NCBI GenBank assembly: GCA_011317545.1
Contig: WUJK01000003.1
Coordinates: forward strand, 744,001 to 808,000
Reading direction: 5' to 3'
Length of the DNA: 64,000 nt
DNA from: Coniella vitis
Lineage: Eukaryota > Ascomycota > Sordariomycetes > Diaporthales > Schizoparmaceae
How positions within the stretch are numbered: the first letter of the stretch is position 1; each line of letters begins with the position of its first letter. Below the pieces are notes generated by a model, which was not told the origin of the DNA, searched no databases, and worked only from the letters and a program-made list of their open reading frames with translations. Below are positions 45,710 to 55,557 of the stretch, piece after piece. A program made the position numbers and the translations under genes.

Positions 45710-46437
45710 TCATGAACTTTGACCCTCTCCTGGTGGTGCGAGCTGAACAGACGCTTTCTCGAGCTGCTCGTGCTCTAATTGCGTAAACGCACGCGACTTG
45801 GCTTTGCTAAGTCGGTACTCATACGCCAGGTCCAGCATGGCAGCGAGATTCTGGCCGTCTCGTTGTACCTGAGCGAGCTTGTCGCGGATGAGCTGCTCGA
45901 TATCGTTGCGTTTTGCGACGGCCGTCTTGAGCTGGTCGAGCTGTTGTTGGTTGATCTCGGTACTGCTCACAGTAATGTGGGAGCAATCCACCTGTCAGCT
46001 AGGAAGATCCAGATTTGCGTAATGGGACGTCGCGGCTCTGATATCGTTCCCCGGGGGGGGGGGTAGGACTAACAGCCGCCGCGTGTGCTTATCGACAGTC
46101 TGCTCGATGCGCTTGTACAAATCGTCTATCCTGGAATCGAGGCTTTGCTGGAGCTTGCATCGTTTCTCCTCACGGTCTTTTCGGATCTGGTGGGTGAGAT
46201 TGGAAACAAGAAAATACCGTCAGGTCACAGGTTTCTGTCACGGGAGGGAGAATGCACCAAGACAAGACAGGCCAAGACGAGACAAATATCAAAATCACGA
46301 ATGCGAGAAGGCACAACAGATGCGAGGTAGTAGAATACCTTATCCAGCTCCTGCTTGGTTTTGATCATCTTGCCCACGTCAATGTCATCGTCCTGGCTGG
46401 ACGAGTCCTCTGCAATGGCACGCTTGCGAGGGGGCAT
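45710..46437 (-). CDS. Small coiled-coil hypothetical protein
   Basis: Three exons, 46339-46437, 46070-46186 and 45710-45991, would join in phase 0 to give about 165 residues. The protein starts MPPRKRAIAEDSSSQDDDID (basic patch, then acidic), continues with a charged helix (IRKDREEKRCKLQQSLDSRI, DDLYKRIEQTVDKHTRRLL) and ends with a second coiled coil (QLDQLKTAVAKRNDIEQLIR, DKLAQVQRDGQNLAAML). The second donor (GTCCTA) is weak; the nearby better GTTAGT would break the frame, so this border is uncertain. The intron between carries a run of 11 G (46053-46063). Size and form recall small kinetochore or vesicle-tether subunits, but I cannot name it. Divergent from PXR1. Confidence 0.6.
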
Positions 46438-46877
46438 TTTGCGTTACGGTGGGTTCGTTTCAGTGAAGGAGAGACGGAGAAGAGTCACGTCGATAGTTGA
46501 TAGACATTCACTTAAAATTGCATGACCCTGTGCAACATTCGAAACTGGAAGCGACAAAGAGTTGTGTGGTGGAAAGTTCTCAGAAGCATGTGAAAAGGTA
46601 CCCGATAACAGCATGCACCTACGATAAGCCCCAAGCAATTTAATCCAACCGCCAGGCAGGGAGCGGGCCCCTTCTGCAAAGCGGGCTCCACTAAAATTCT
46701 GCGGGGGGTCCAATGCTACCGCCTACGGCTTGAGGGAAAGTACCCGCCAAAAATTTCCATCGAAATCCGCATTGCCTAAACCACCGCTTTGTGCCTGGCC
46801 TTTTTGCCTCCTCGTCTCATCACCACCCACTGTCTTTAATCACTCCCCACCGCCGCTCATTCAAACCACAAGTCACA
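46438..46877. promoter_or_regulatory. Divergent promoter, coiled-coil gene / PXR1
   Basis: 440 bases between divergent start codons. The PXR1 side has a C/T-rich leader (TTTTTGCCTCCTCGTCTCAT). No ORF of interest. Confidence 0.45.
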
Positions 46878-48106
46878 ATGGGTCTTGCCGCAGCCAAAAA
46901 GTAAGCGTTTACTCTAACCATCGCTCATGCTCCAAAAGCAAACACCCAATCCCAACAACTAACCTTCTTCTCCTCCCCTTCTCGCAGCAAGCGCAAGTGG
47001 GCTAAAGACCCGAACAACACTGCTTGGTCCCGCAACACCGACACCTTCGGCCACAAACTCCTGCGCTCCCAGGGATGGGAACCAGGCCAATATCTCGGCG
47101 CCAAGGACGCAGGGCACTCCGAATTCTACGGTGCCGCCAACGCGAGCCACATTCGCGCCGTGCTCAAGGACGATAATTTGGGTTTGGGCGCGCGCCGCAA
47201 CCAAGGGGACGAGTGTACGGGTCTCGATGCTCTGCAGGAGTTGCTGGGCCGGTTGAATGGCAAGAGCGAGGAGTCGTTGGGTGTGGAGCGCAAGAAGCGC
47301 GAGGATGCGCGGGTGAACCGATATTTGGAGAGGAAGCTGGGTACAGTCCGATTCGTGTATGGTGGGCTGTTGGTTGGTGACAAGGTGCAACAGTTGGCGG
47401 ATGAGCTGAAGAAGGAGAAGGAGGAGAAGGAGGCCGCTACGACCGGTGAGACCAAGAAAGAAAAGAAGAAGAGCAAGAAGAGAAAAGCCGAGGCAGACGA
47501 AGAGGAAGACAGCACAGCATCACAGCAAGAGACAAGCAAAGACAAGAAGTCCAAGAAACGAAAGACCGACGACGACAGCGACGGATCCAAATCGAAACGA
47601 AAAGAGAAGAAAGACAAGAAGAGGAAAGAGAAGGAAGCAGAGGCTGGATCACGAAGCGACGAGGACGAAAATGATGAGGATTCTTCGAACCGGAAAAGGT
47701 CCAAAAAGGAAAAGAAGGAGAAGCGCAAGAAGGCCAAGGATGACGACGGGGATGACGCAAACTCCACCGAGACATCAGATGCACAAACTAAGGAGATGAG
47801 GAAGAAGCAAAAGAAGGAAGAGAAGAAGAGACGAGCAGCAGAGGAGGAGGCAAGCCAGTCGACAGCAGTATCCAGCCAGACGGCCACCCCGTCCGCCAGC
47901 GGCACCTCCACGCCAACAATATCCGCAGTACCACATCGTCATCTTGCTCGCAAGAGATTCATAGCGCAGAAGCGCGCTGCTGTGCTGGACCCAGCAGCGT
48001 TGAACCAGGTAAGAAGTGAACCCCCGTCTCTTCGCTGGCTGGATCTTGCGAAAGTATGAACATGCTAACATAGCTTCTTCGGCAGATTTTCATGATTAAA
48101 GCATAA
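46878..48106 (+). CDS. PXR1: G-patch nucleolar protein PXR1 (PinX1-related)
   Basis: Yeast Pxr1/Gno1 stimulates Prp43 helicase in rRNA and snoRNA processing, and the family also inhibits telomerase. Exons 46878-46900, 46988-48008 and 48086-48106 give 354 residues. The start MGLAAAKNKRKWAKDPNN is made by the first splice. The G-patch lies at about 20-75 (NTDTFGHKLLRSQGWEPGQY, then LGAKDAGHS, then VLKDDNLGLGA). A conserved stretch follows (GLDALQELLGRLNGK, LGTVRFVYGGLLVGDKVQ), then a very Lys/Glu-rich low-complexity tail with many KKxK nucleolar signals, and HRHLARKRFIAQKRAAVLDP. The last exon encodes just IFMIKA and stop. A long poly-Ser frame on the opposite strand is a shadow of the Lys/Glu codons. 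Confidence 0.94.
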
Positions 48107-49266
48107 GCGACAGGCGTTACTTTTATAGAGGCAATTGTATTTCGATATAGAGCTCCCGACGGTCAGAATCGCTATCGCTCCGCATTGTTCGTAGGACTAA
48201 TATGTCCTATTCACGTATAATCAAGCTCTGTGATGCTACTATGTATAGGCAAGCCAGCGTTGAGCGTCTCCTATTTCGCAACTTTGGTGTTCAGCACCAT
48301 CCACGGAATGGACTAAAGTATATGAATATCGCACCTTGACTTGTTCTCTTGATTCAGACAGCCAACCTGCGTTTCTACCTTTCAATCTTGCTGCTTAAGG
48401 CAGGCTTGCAATAAGGCAAAAAGAAGTGTGGAGGTAGAAGTAGCCACCTTGCAGCCCAAGGGTACGATGCACCGAGCATGCGCAGACTTGACATTTACTT
48501 CAATTTAATCTGGCTTTTGGGTCTAGAAAATTGAAGTTTGTTTTCAATTCAATTTTGTGTGCCAATCTGTAGGACTGCCTTAAACGCCAAAAGTTACCCG
48601 GTAGCCACAGATCTTTATTTCCCATCCCATGCACTGTTCCTGCCCTGAAGGAAACCCTGATTCCCCAGAAAAGACCAACAGACTGGTTTTGGTTGGCATG
48701 AAAGTCAACCCGAAATCCTTGATGCACGTGCCTTTGTTTGTATCTTCCAGTCATTTTTGGACGTCATGTCTCTGTACAGGCCTCAAACTTTGCTCCACAG
48801 AGTCCCGTTTGTTGCGTGAAATGAACAAGCACACCAAAAGTAAGATGTATCCCCAATACCTCATGTCCATACACCAGCAGTATGATTTTGAGAATTTTCT
48901 GCGTTCACCTTGCGCTCATGAGGTGTACACCACCTTTCTTGTTGATATCAAGAGCGAGAAATGCTCGCTTTTTGTGCAATTCGGAGAAGGAAACAAGCCC
49001 ATTATGTCCAGGAGGATACCATGAGATCATGCATCGTCGTGAAGTCGTGACATTGAACACCTGGCAGCGCTTGGATTGCAACCACAGCCCAGCCAGTACG
49101 AGTAAGATATGTGTCCTGTGGCTTTGTGCAAGTGCGGGCTTGGGGTTTTCGACGTCAGGTCTAGCGTAAAACAGAGCCGTCATGCTATCAACGTGGCCGT
49201 TTTGATCGTTAAATCCGTCTCAAAAGATCGTATTTGATCAGAATCAGTTAGCTTTGCGAAGGCATT
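48107..49266. other. Intergenic, no gene seen
   Basis: 1.16 kb between convergent genes. One plus frame (48629-49022) is open for 131 codons but has no domain or codon signs. Regularly A/T-rich with no repeats. Confidence 0.45.
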
Positions 49267-50220
49267 TCAGTCCATGTAGAAATCTCCTTTGAGGATTCTC
49301 TCTTGAAAGTGATCAGGCTTGGGGCGGGGGTCTGCGCGCGGTGGTGATCTGGGCTTCGGAGCCTGTGCGGGTGGAGGCGGCATCTCCGACACAGATCTGG
49401 CGCGGTCGTGGCTGCCGGGGGAGGGCATGCCGGGACGAGGTGGTGAGCCTGTAAGGCCCGAGGCAAAGGAGAAGGAAGGGCGAGAGCCGGAGACGGAACT
49501 TTCAGCTCGAGACCTAAGCTGCTCCGACCAATTGTAACCTTGGTCTATAGAAGTAGCAGAAAATATGTCAGAGTTGGATCTAGCACGGGTGCGAAAAGAT
49601 GTAGAAGACGTGGTGATGTCTGTGCTGCTGCTTGGCTGCGTCCGAGTCGTGGCAGCAGTGAGCGCCTCCCAAGACGTTGAAGGAACCGACGCAGATGCTG
49701 GCCCCACAATACCCTGTTGCTGCTGTTGGGAAGGAAGATTACGGTTGATATGGGAGACTGGAATATTTGGCCTACCGTTGCCTGAACCGGGGCTGTTGCC
49801 GCCAGGGCGCCGCATGGTAGCTGGGTTGCCAAAACTCATGCGGCGGGTGAAAGGTGAAGACGGGATGGCGCGCGTAGCAGCTGAATCTTCTTCCTCGATG
49901 GCATTTTCATCGAAATCGGAGCTGGTAGACGTGCTGGCACGCCGTGCCAGGCCAGTAGCGCTAGTCGGCGACGTCCCAGTCATGCCCAGGGCCGTAGTGG
50001 TCGAGAGCGAGAGTCTCCGGCGCTGTTGCTCTTGAATCGCAGCTGTGGTGATGGCACTGGGGAAGACAGGAGTACCCGTGGCAATAGAGTTGCTTCGATT
50101 AAAGAGGGTGGAGAAAGGGTTATTGGCGCTGAGCGATCCACGGCGGTTGCGCTGCATGTCGGCAGGAGGAGGTGAAGGCGGCTTATTGTTGTTGCTGGAG
50201 GAAGAATTGTCTGAAGACAT
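49267..50220 (-). CDS. Ser-rich fungal protein with several RRxS motifs
   Basis: Single exon, 317 residues, no named family. Low-complexity, rich in Ser, Pro, Thr and Asn (SSDNSSSSNNNKPPSPPPAD). Four basic motifs of PKA type occur: RRGSLS, RRRLSLS, RRASTS and RRMSFG, plus RARSNSD and RARSVSE, which fit basophilic kinases. A FNRSNSIATG and a NPFSTLF segment are near the N-terminus. The end, DHFQERILKGDFYMD, looks specific and is the likeliest functional element. No membrane segment. Inferred to be a disordered phosphoprotein, perhaps 14-3-3 bound. The region upstream (50221 to about 51550) on the same strand ends in a CT-rich stretch and may be a long leader. Confidence 0.75.
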   Translation of the reverse strand: MSSDNSSSSNNNKPPSPPPADMQRNRRGSLSANNPFSTLFNRSNSIATGTPVFPSAITTAAIQEQQRRRLSLSTTTALGMTGTSPTSATGLARRASTSTSSDFDENAIEEEDSAATRAIPSSPFTRRMSFGNPATMRRPGGNSPGSGNGRPNIPVSHINRNLPSQQQQQGIVGPASASVPSTSWEALTAATTRTQPSSSTDITTSSTSFRTRARSNSDIFSATSIDQGYNWSEQLRSRAESSVSGSRPSFSFASGLTGSPPRPGMPSPGSHDRARSVSEMPPPPAQAPKPRSPPRADPRPKPDHFQERILKGDFYMD

Positions 50221-51550
50221 GATGAAGTAGGAATAAGCTCAGGCAGCCTGGCAGAGTCTTATCTTTGGAAAGGAGTGTAGGCGTGTGGAGACAGATGGGA
50301 ACGTAGTCAGCCCACGGATATGATGGTGAAGTCGGATGGAACGACGACCTCTGATGATTCGCGGCGGGGATGGTTCGAGGGCTGAGGGTTGTGCGACGCC
50401 GGAAGTGGAGAGTGGATCGCTAGACGTCAGGGTGAGATGTTGGACAGTCAAGCTGGCATAGCATCCAGAAGAGCAACAGTCGATGCAGATATTAGTCTGC
50501 AGCAGGGTCGGCTTCAACTGTGGGACCGCCTCTACGGGGGGCGTTGCGACCTATGTACTGGCGGCAGTTGTGGTGCGCAGTGCAACGCAGGTTTAATGGT
50601 GCAGTGCAGTGCTGTGGGGGTTCCCGCGGGTGTTGAGACAGACGAACGAAAGCGGAGAAGGGTTGCAGAGACGGCCTGTGGAATGCTCCGAGGTCCTGGT
50701 GGCCTGAGTGCTGTGCTGTGGTTCTAGGGGTTTTGCGGCTCTATCGAACGATGATAGGCGGTCGCGGCACAGCGGGACGCGGGATGGCTGCAATGCCCAA
50801 CAGAAGAGAAGGGCGGATTGGGAAAACAATGACTTCAATCAGGCGATGGGCGTCTGGCTGGCGAGACAGCGACGTTCCAGTTGCCAAGAGTGGTTGAGTA
50901 GCTCTTTTGGAGGGCAAGGGTCCGCCAAGAGTAGCGATCTGATTGTGAGACAGGTCCCTTTGTTTTTCCTTCTCGTTGCGAGGCAGCGAGCGTATCGGGA
51001 TTTGCCGATCAAAAGAGCGTTGGGGAGGCCCAAGCTGTGCAGAACCGCGAACTGTATGTATTGTATGGCGGAGATGTCGAACAACTCGTGGTTGACGGCT
51101 TCTGGACACGTCGAAGGGTGGAGATGGTTGCTGCGAGTGGGTGGAGTGCGCAATGCAGTGCTTTGGTGGCCCGCAAGATCCGGCAAATTTTGGATGCGTC
51201 AGATCTGGAGGCAGAACAGTGGTTCTTGTCCTTGTTGTAGGTAGGCAGCTGCTATGATTTTGGACGGTGTCAAGTCGGAAAGGTGGATTTGCTTTATATG
51301 TACTGTATGTGTGTGGAAACACGGGGGCCCGAAAAACGGACGTGATGCTTGTGTGCGGGATCAAAGAAGACCGTCTGCCGAATTGCAGTGGCAAAGGATC
51401 AGCCGGGCACGCAACACACACATTGACGCTGAGCAGTTGCAGAAGCAGTGCGTGTGTACATACCTTTGGTTGGGAACGGTTGGATGGTGTAGTGTGGTCC
51501 GGTCAAGATCAAAAAAATTGGATTGTTGAGGTTGCACAAAAGGTCAGACG
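50221..51550 (-). other. Probable long 5' leader or promoter of the Ser-rich gene
   Basis: On the minus strand the far end (about 51545-51575) is CT-rich (TTTCTCTCCTTTTCCTCTCC), as in fungal transcription starts. Between it and the ATG at 50220 lie many short frames including one of 226 codons (50741-51421) with no domain. A leader of about 1.3 kb with upstream ORFs is possible, as for regulated fungal genes. Confidence 0.3.
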
Positions 51551-53880
51551 GCGGAGGGAGAGGAAAAGGAGAGAAAGATCGAGTGCTTTGTACCTGCTGT
51601 TGTTGGTTGGTTTGAGGGCACATTCCAAACGGCAAGTGCAGACCGTCGATCAAGAGGACGTGGCTGACCGGGGGCTGCAGGAGAGGAAGTGGGTGCAGAT
51701 CGCTAGGGCGGATCCCGTTGCAGTCCGACCAATGATATCAAGATAAGTAGACCCATAGCTGTCCGTGCATCTGGGGTAAGAGGCTACCCTGGGGGCTCGG
51801 CACTAGACAGGTCCCATAATAATTATGTCATGGCTCAGTCTAACACGGGGCATGGCCAATCAACACCATTGCGGGGTAAAATCCGTGCTAGACACCTGAG
51901 TCACTTACTCGACTCCCCCTTATCTCTTACCACCTAGATACGTACACGGGGCCATCCTCAACCATGGGCACACCAGTCTGCAACTCGCCAACCAAGATGC
52001 CGTCCTGTTAAGCGTCTCAGCGTCCCAGCTCTCCCACGCGCCCGCTCGCCCTCGTCAACCGAAGCTCCATTCTGTGAAGCCCTATTCGCGGCGACATGTG
52101 TCGAATTGCAACACCTTCGATCAATGTCTTTGTTTATACGTGTGTTAAACTTTGTCAGTGTCGATTGAGAGCATATCTCAGGGTCTCGTCGATCATATTT
52201 CCCATTTGCCTCCGGTCTGCGTACTATGTACACCCATACGTAACCCACTCTGCGAATGAGGGTAACTGGACCAGTAGCGCTGCGATAAGATGGGCGATCG
52301 TCATGTTGCGGCCCTTATGAGCCGTGCCACCCGCTGTACCGTACAGTAGGATCGGGATGTGCGGAGGCGTGCAGGCTGCAAGCCACGAGGGTGCTTTTGA
52401 AGGCATGATTGAAGATTCCGTTTGTATTGACTGAGCCCCGTACTTCAGTGCGTACTTGGTACCCTACTTGCCTACTAGTATAGTACTACCGGTCCCTGGC
52501 CCGCCAAGATTGGCGCTCTTTTTCTTAGCTTGGAAGCTAATCAGTCAGCTGCAGCTGTCGTTGCTCAGGCAGTCAGGTAGCTTTCTCGCTTGTCCAACTG
52601 GCTTCGCTCAGATGGCAACCCTACCAGCATAGCGCTGCCAAAGCCCCAACTCTATTGTACGTCAAACTCGCGAAAGAAACAAACACAAACAGCGGTGCCT
52701 CGAACACACCCAGGGCGATGTTACTGTACTGTGTACTTTGCCGTTCCCGGTCAAGCGTTGCAAATTAGTTTTGAGTCGTGGCAGCAGCAGACAACGTCCC
52801 GACGCTTGCATCGGCTCCACATGAGTTGTCAAGCCAATACATACTATGCTCAGGCCAAATCCACCACAGGCTTGTCAAATGAACTGTTCCTGGAGATGTT
52901 CATTCTTCGACTGCCACTGCATCTCTTGGTGAGTGAATCAAGCGGCTTCATGGTCGACTAGTGGGTCGATCTGGGTGCAAAATTGTTGTTTGCTGCTGGC
53001 AGCCACTCTAGAAACCTTGAAAAGCCCAAGTCCAGATGCAACACTATCTCTTCATCATGATGCCTGGCATTGAACCAAGACGTGTCATTGTTTGCGCACA
53101 AGTCTTGACTGATCACGATGGGAGCAAAGTGTCCGTCTCCTGAAGATTGGCTAGTGAAGTTACCTTCTCACCCATGGGTAAGTACGACTTTGGATACTGA
53201 CTGAGTGCTTCCCTGGGTTTGAAGGGGGGGGGGGGCGTTGAAGAGCTAGTCAAAGTTCGCCAACAGCATCCTTTACATTCGCCTTGTTGGTCCATGGTAA
53301 TACGAAAGTTCGTTCTGAAAATATCCACCCTGTCTCTCAAATGTCGAGCCTGCTATGCAGCAGACAATTTGAGCTCTTCTGCTTACCCAAATTGGCAAGC
53401 AGCCAAACACCGCGACGCGACCCATGAACTGCTTCGAACATATGGTGAGCCCAAAACGTTCATCTGCGTCAAAAATGCCACAGTGGGAGCCTTGGCTGCG
53501 TTGCATCGGACGCAACACAGTCAACCAAGCCTCCGCGGCATGCCCTGGACCCCATCTGCCGATTTTCCATCGCCGGACTCCGAAAATGAGCAGATACTGG
53601 GACATCCAGTTCCTCATCGAATCAACTCAAGAAGCAGCGTGGGCAAAGCACTACTTGACGCAGAGTGACCCAATAGCTTCGCAGGCTTCGCTATGAATTC
53701 CTATATGTCTTGAAAAGCCGAAGTCGGGTCTCGTGTTGTCACAGAAGGCAGTCGACGGATGCAACTCACCCCTCCTTTGACATGGGGCCAGCATGATTAT
53801 AGAAAAATGCCCTCCAAACTAAATGCATCTTGACATGCTTTCTCCAGCATTGCATTGTGTTACTGCGAATGCTCATGGCC

Positions 53881-53900
53881 GTGCTTGGCCGTGCTTGGCC
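53881..53900. repeat. 10-bp tandem duplication
   Basis: GTGCTTGGCC occurs twice head to tail, flanked by further GGCC. Located in the gene-poor region. Confidence 0.8.
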
Positions 53901-55414
53901 GCCTGTTTCGATTGCAGGCCTTCACCGACTACTATGTAGGAGCACATGCTTGGCGTTTCCAGACAGAGCCAGAGCCTAAACAAGCCAAAGCCATACCTAC
54001 CTCGGCAAGACATTCTGGAATTCTAAAGCTTTGACATCAACCAATTGGCCTGGCCCTCGCCAGCATCAGCAAGGCAGTTGAACGGTCGAGAACCTTCGCT
54101 GACCCGTGAGACATCCGTCGAACGGAAGTCAAAGACATTCCTTTCTGTTGTTGGTCGTCTTCATGAGAAGCACCTGCAATTCAGTGCAGTGTTCTTGCAG
54201 TAAGTGCTGCTTTCAGTTGCTGGCTCACTCTGTTACCGCTTCTTGGTCACCAGTATGTTGTGGTGCCAGAGTGAAACGAGTGAAGCCTGCCTAGACGCTT
54301 ACATACTAGTTGTATGATGTAAGTATTCTTTTCTTTGTCTGAAGTACACTATAACATCGCCCCATTAACATCTTACCATTCCGAATTCAGGTTCAAGCTA
54401 TCCTCGCACATTGCTTATTTTCAAGTGTGATACTTGTCTTGTTGGGTACGTAGTGGGCTTGCTCATGTCTGAACGTCAAGCAGCCAAGCCGTTTGAGTGC
54501 AGACCATTTCGGTACTCGAATTCGTGATATGATCGCCTCGGCATATTTACATTGCTCAAGTCAGTGAGATTTCGATTGGATGCACTCCTCTCGACGATCT
54601 TTACAAAGAAAGAATAAAATGTATATCCTCCGTGCGGTTTGATGCGGATTGTAAGTTCGCATGATATATATCATTTCCTCTACTGTTATGACCGTCAAAG
54701 CAGCCTGCTATGTCGGATGAGCACCTCATCTATAACACTTTTAAAGGAAGAGGCGGATAAGTGGCGGCCTCGACCCCATCCAATCTCTTGGGTATATCAA
54801 TGGCTTCAATCACATTTCCACACTCCTCACGTTGGGTGACCCAGGTCGGTAACCAACATTGTATTACAATGGTATCGAAATGAATCGTGCTGCTTCCTTT
54901 CATGTACAAGTGGCAGTAATGCGTTTCGGCGATATCTAAGAAGAAAACCTCCCAGATTAGAAAAAGAATCCCTTTACAAAATTCATCCGACCACACCAGT
55001 GTTTGACTTTCCGATCTCCAGCACTCGCAGACTTGCTGTATCCCAAGCCTTCCATTAAAAGAGGCTATGCTATCCATCGAGAACGCCTCGCTATCCCAAG
55101 CGGGAGATTCCATATCTCCTTCAAAACGCCATCCAGGTGCATGAGCAAGCAGACAGAGTATTCAGCTCTCGTTGTACGAGCCTTTCCGAGCACCATTGAG
55201 CACAACGATAATGTATGTGTCTACGGGTGGCGGTATGCAGAGAAACCAACGGCGCAGAATGTTCGATGCTGGGGAGATGAAACCATTACCCAACCAACGT
55301 AAAGGTGATGCAATGCTCTTATCAAAAGCACACACAGAGAAAGAAAAAGAAAAAGAAAAGAATCCCAGAGGGAGACAAATTTAATCATACAGGGTTGCAG
55401 ACAGAGGTTATTGA

Positions 55415-55444
55415 GGGGGGGGAAGGGGGGAGGAAGGGGGGTGG
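55415..55444 (+). other. G-rich tract, possible G-quadruplex
   Basis: G-runs of 8, 6 and 6 separated by AA and AGGAA on the plus strand, just past the stop of the minus-strand BTB-like gene. Enough guanines for a four-run quadruplex if the first run is split. In the mRNA of that gene the tract would read as C-runs. Confidence 0.5.
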
Positions 55445-55557
55445 AACTGGTGTGATGAAGGCTGACTCGCTTACTCCTCACGGCCAGTCCGCTTCTGCTC
55501 GGATGCAACCATTCTCCTTGCCTTGTCGTCCTGCTAAGCGCCCTTGGTCTCCTTGAG

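Larger units (their letters stand above)
51551..55557. other. Gene-poor 4 kb region
   Basis: The longest stretch in the window with no recognisable gene. It holds many short frames on both strands, words like GTACTTGGTACCCTACTTGC (52452-52471), a run of 12 G (53224-53235), a 10-bp tandem repeat (53881-53900) and, at the far end, a G-rich tract. No reverse transcriptase, transposase or terminal repeat is visible. Candidates are non-coding RNA or a heavily mutated insertion. Confidence 0.45.

Noticed and set aside
47126..47911. 261-codon minus-strand poly-Ser/Phe frame opposite PXR1
   Set aside because: It is the complement of Lys/Glu AAG/GAG-rich codons in the PXR1 tail.
48629..49024. 131-codon plus frame between PXR1 and the Ser-rich gene
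   Set aside because: No similarity to any family I know, and the region is A/T-rich like other intergenic DNA here.
50741..51421. 226-codon minus-strand frame
   Set aside because: Pro/Arg/Ser/His-rich without domain or good start context; more likely leader or promoter DNA of the Ser-rich gene.
53219..53668. 149-codon plus frame in the gene-poor region
   Set aside because: Starts within a 12-G run and shows no domain, signal peptide or splice context.
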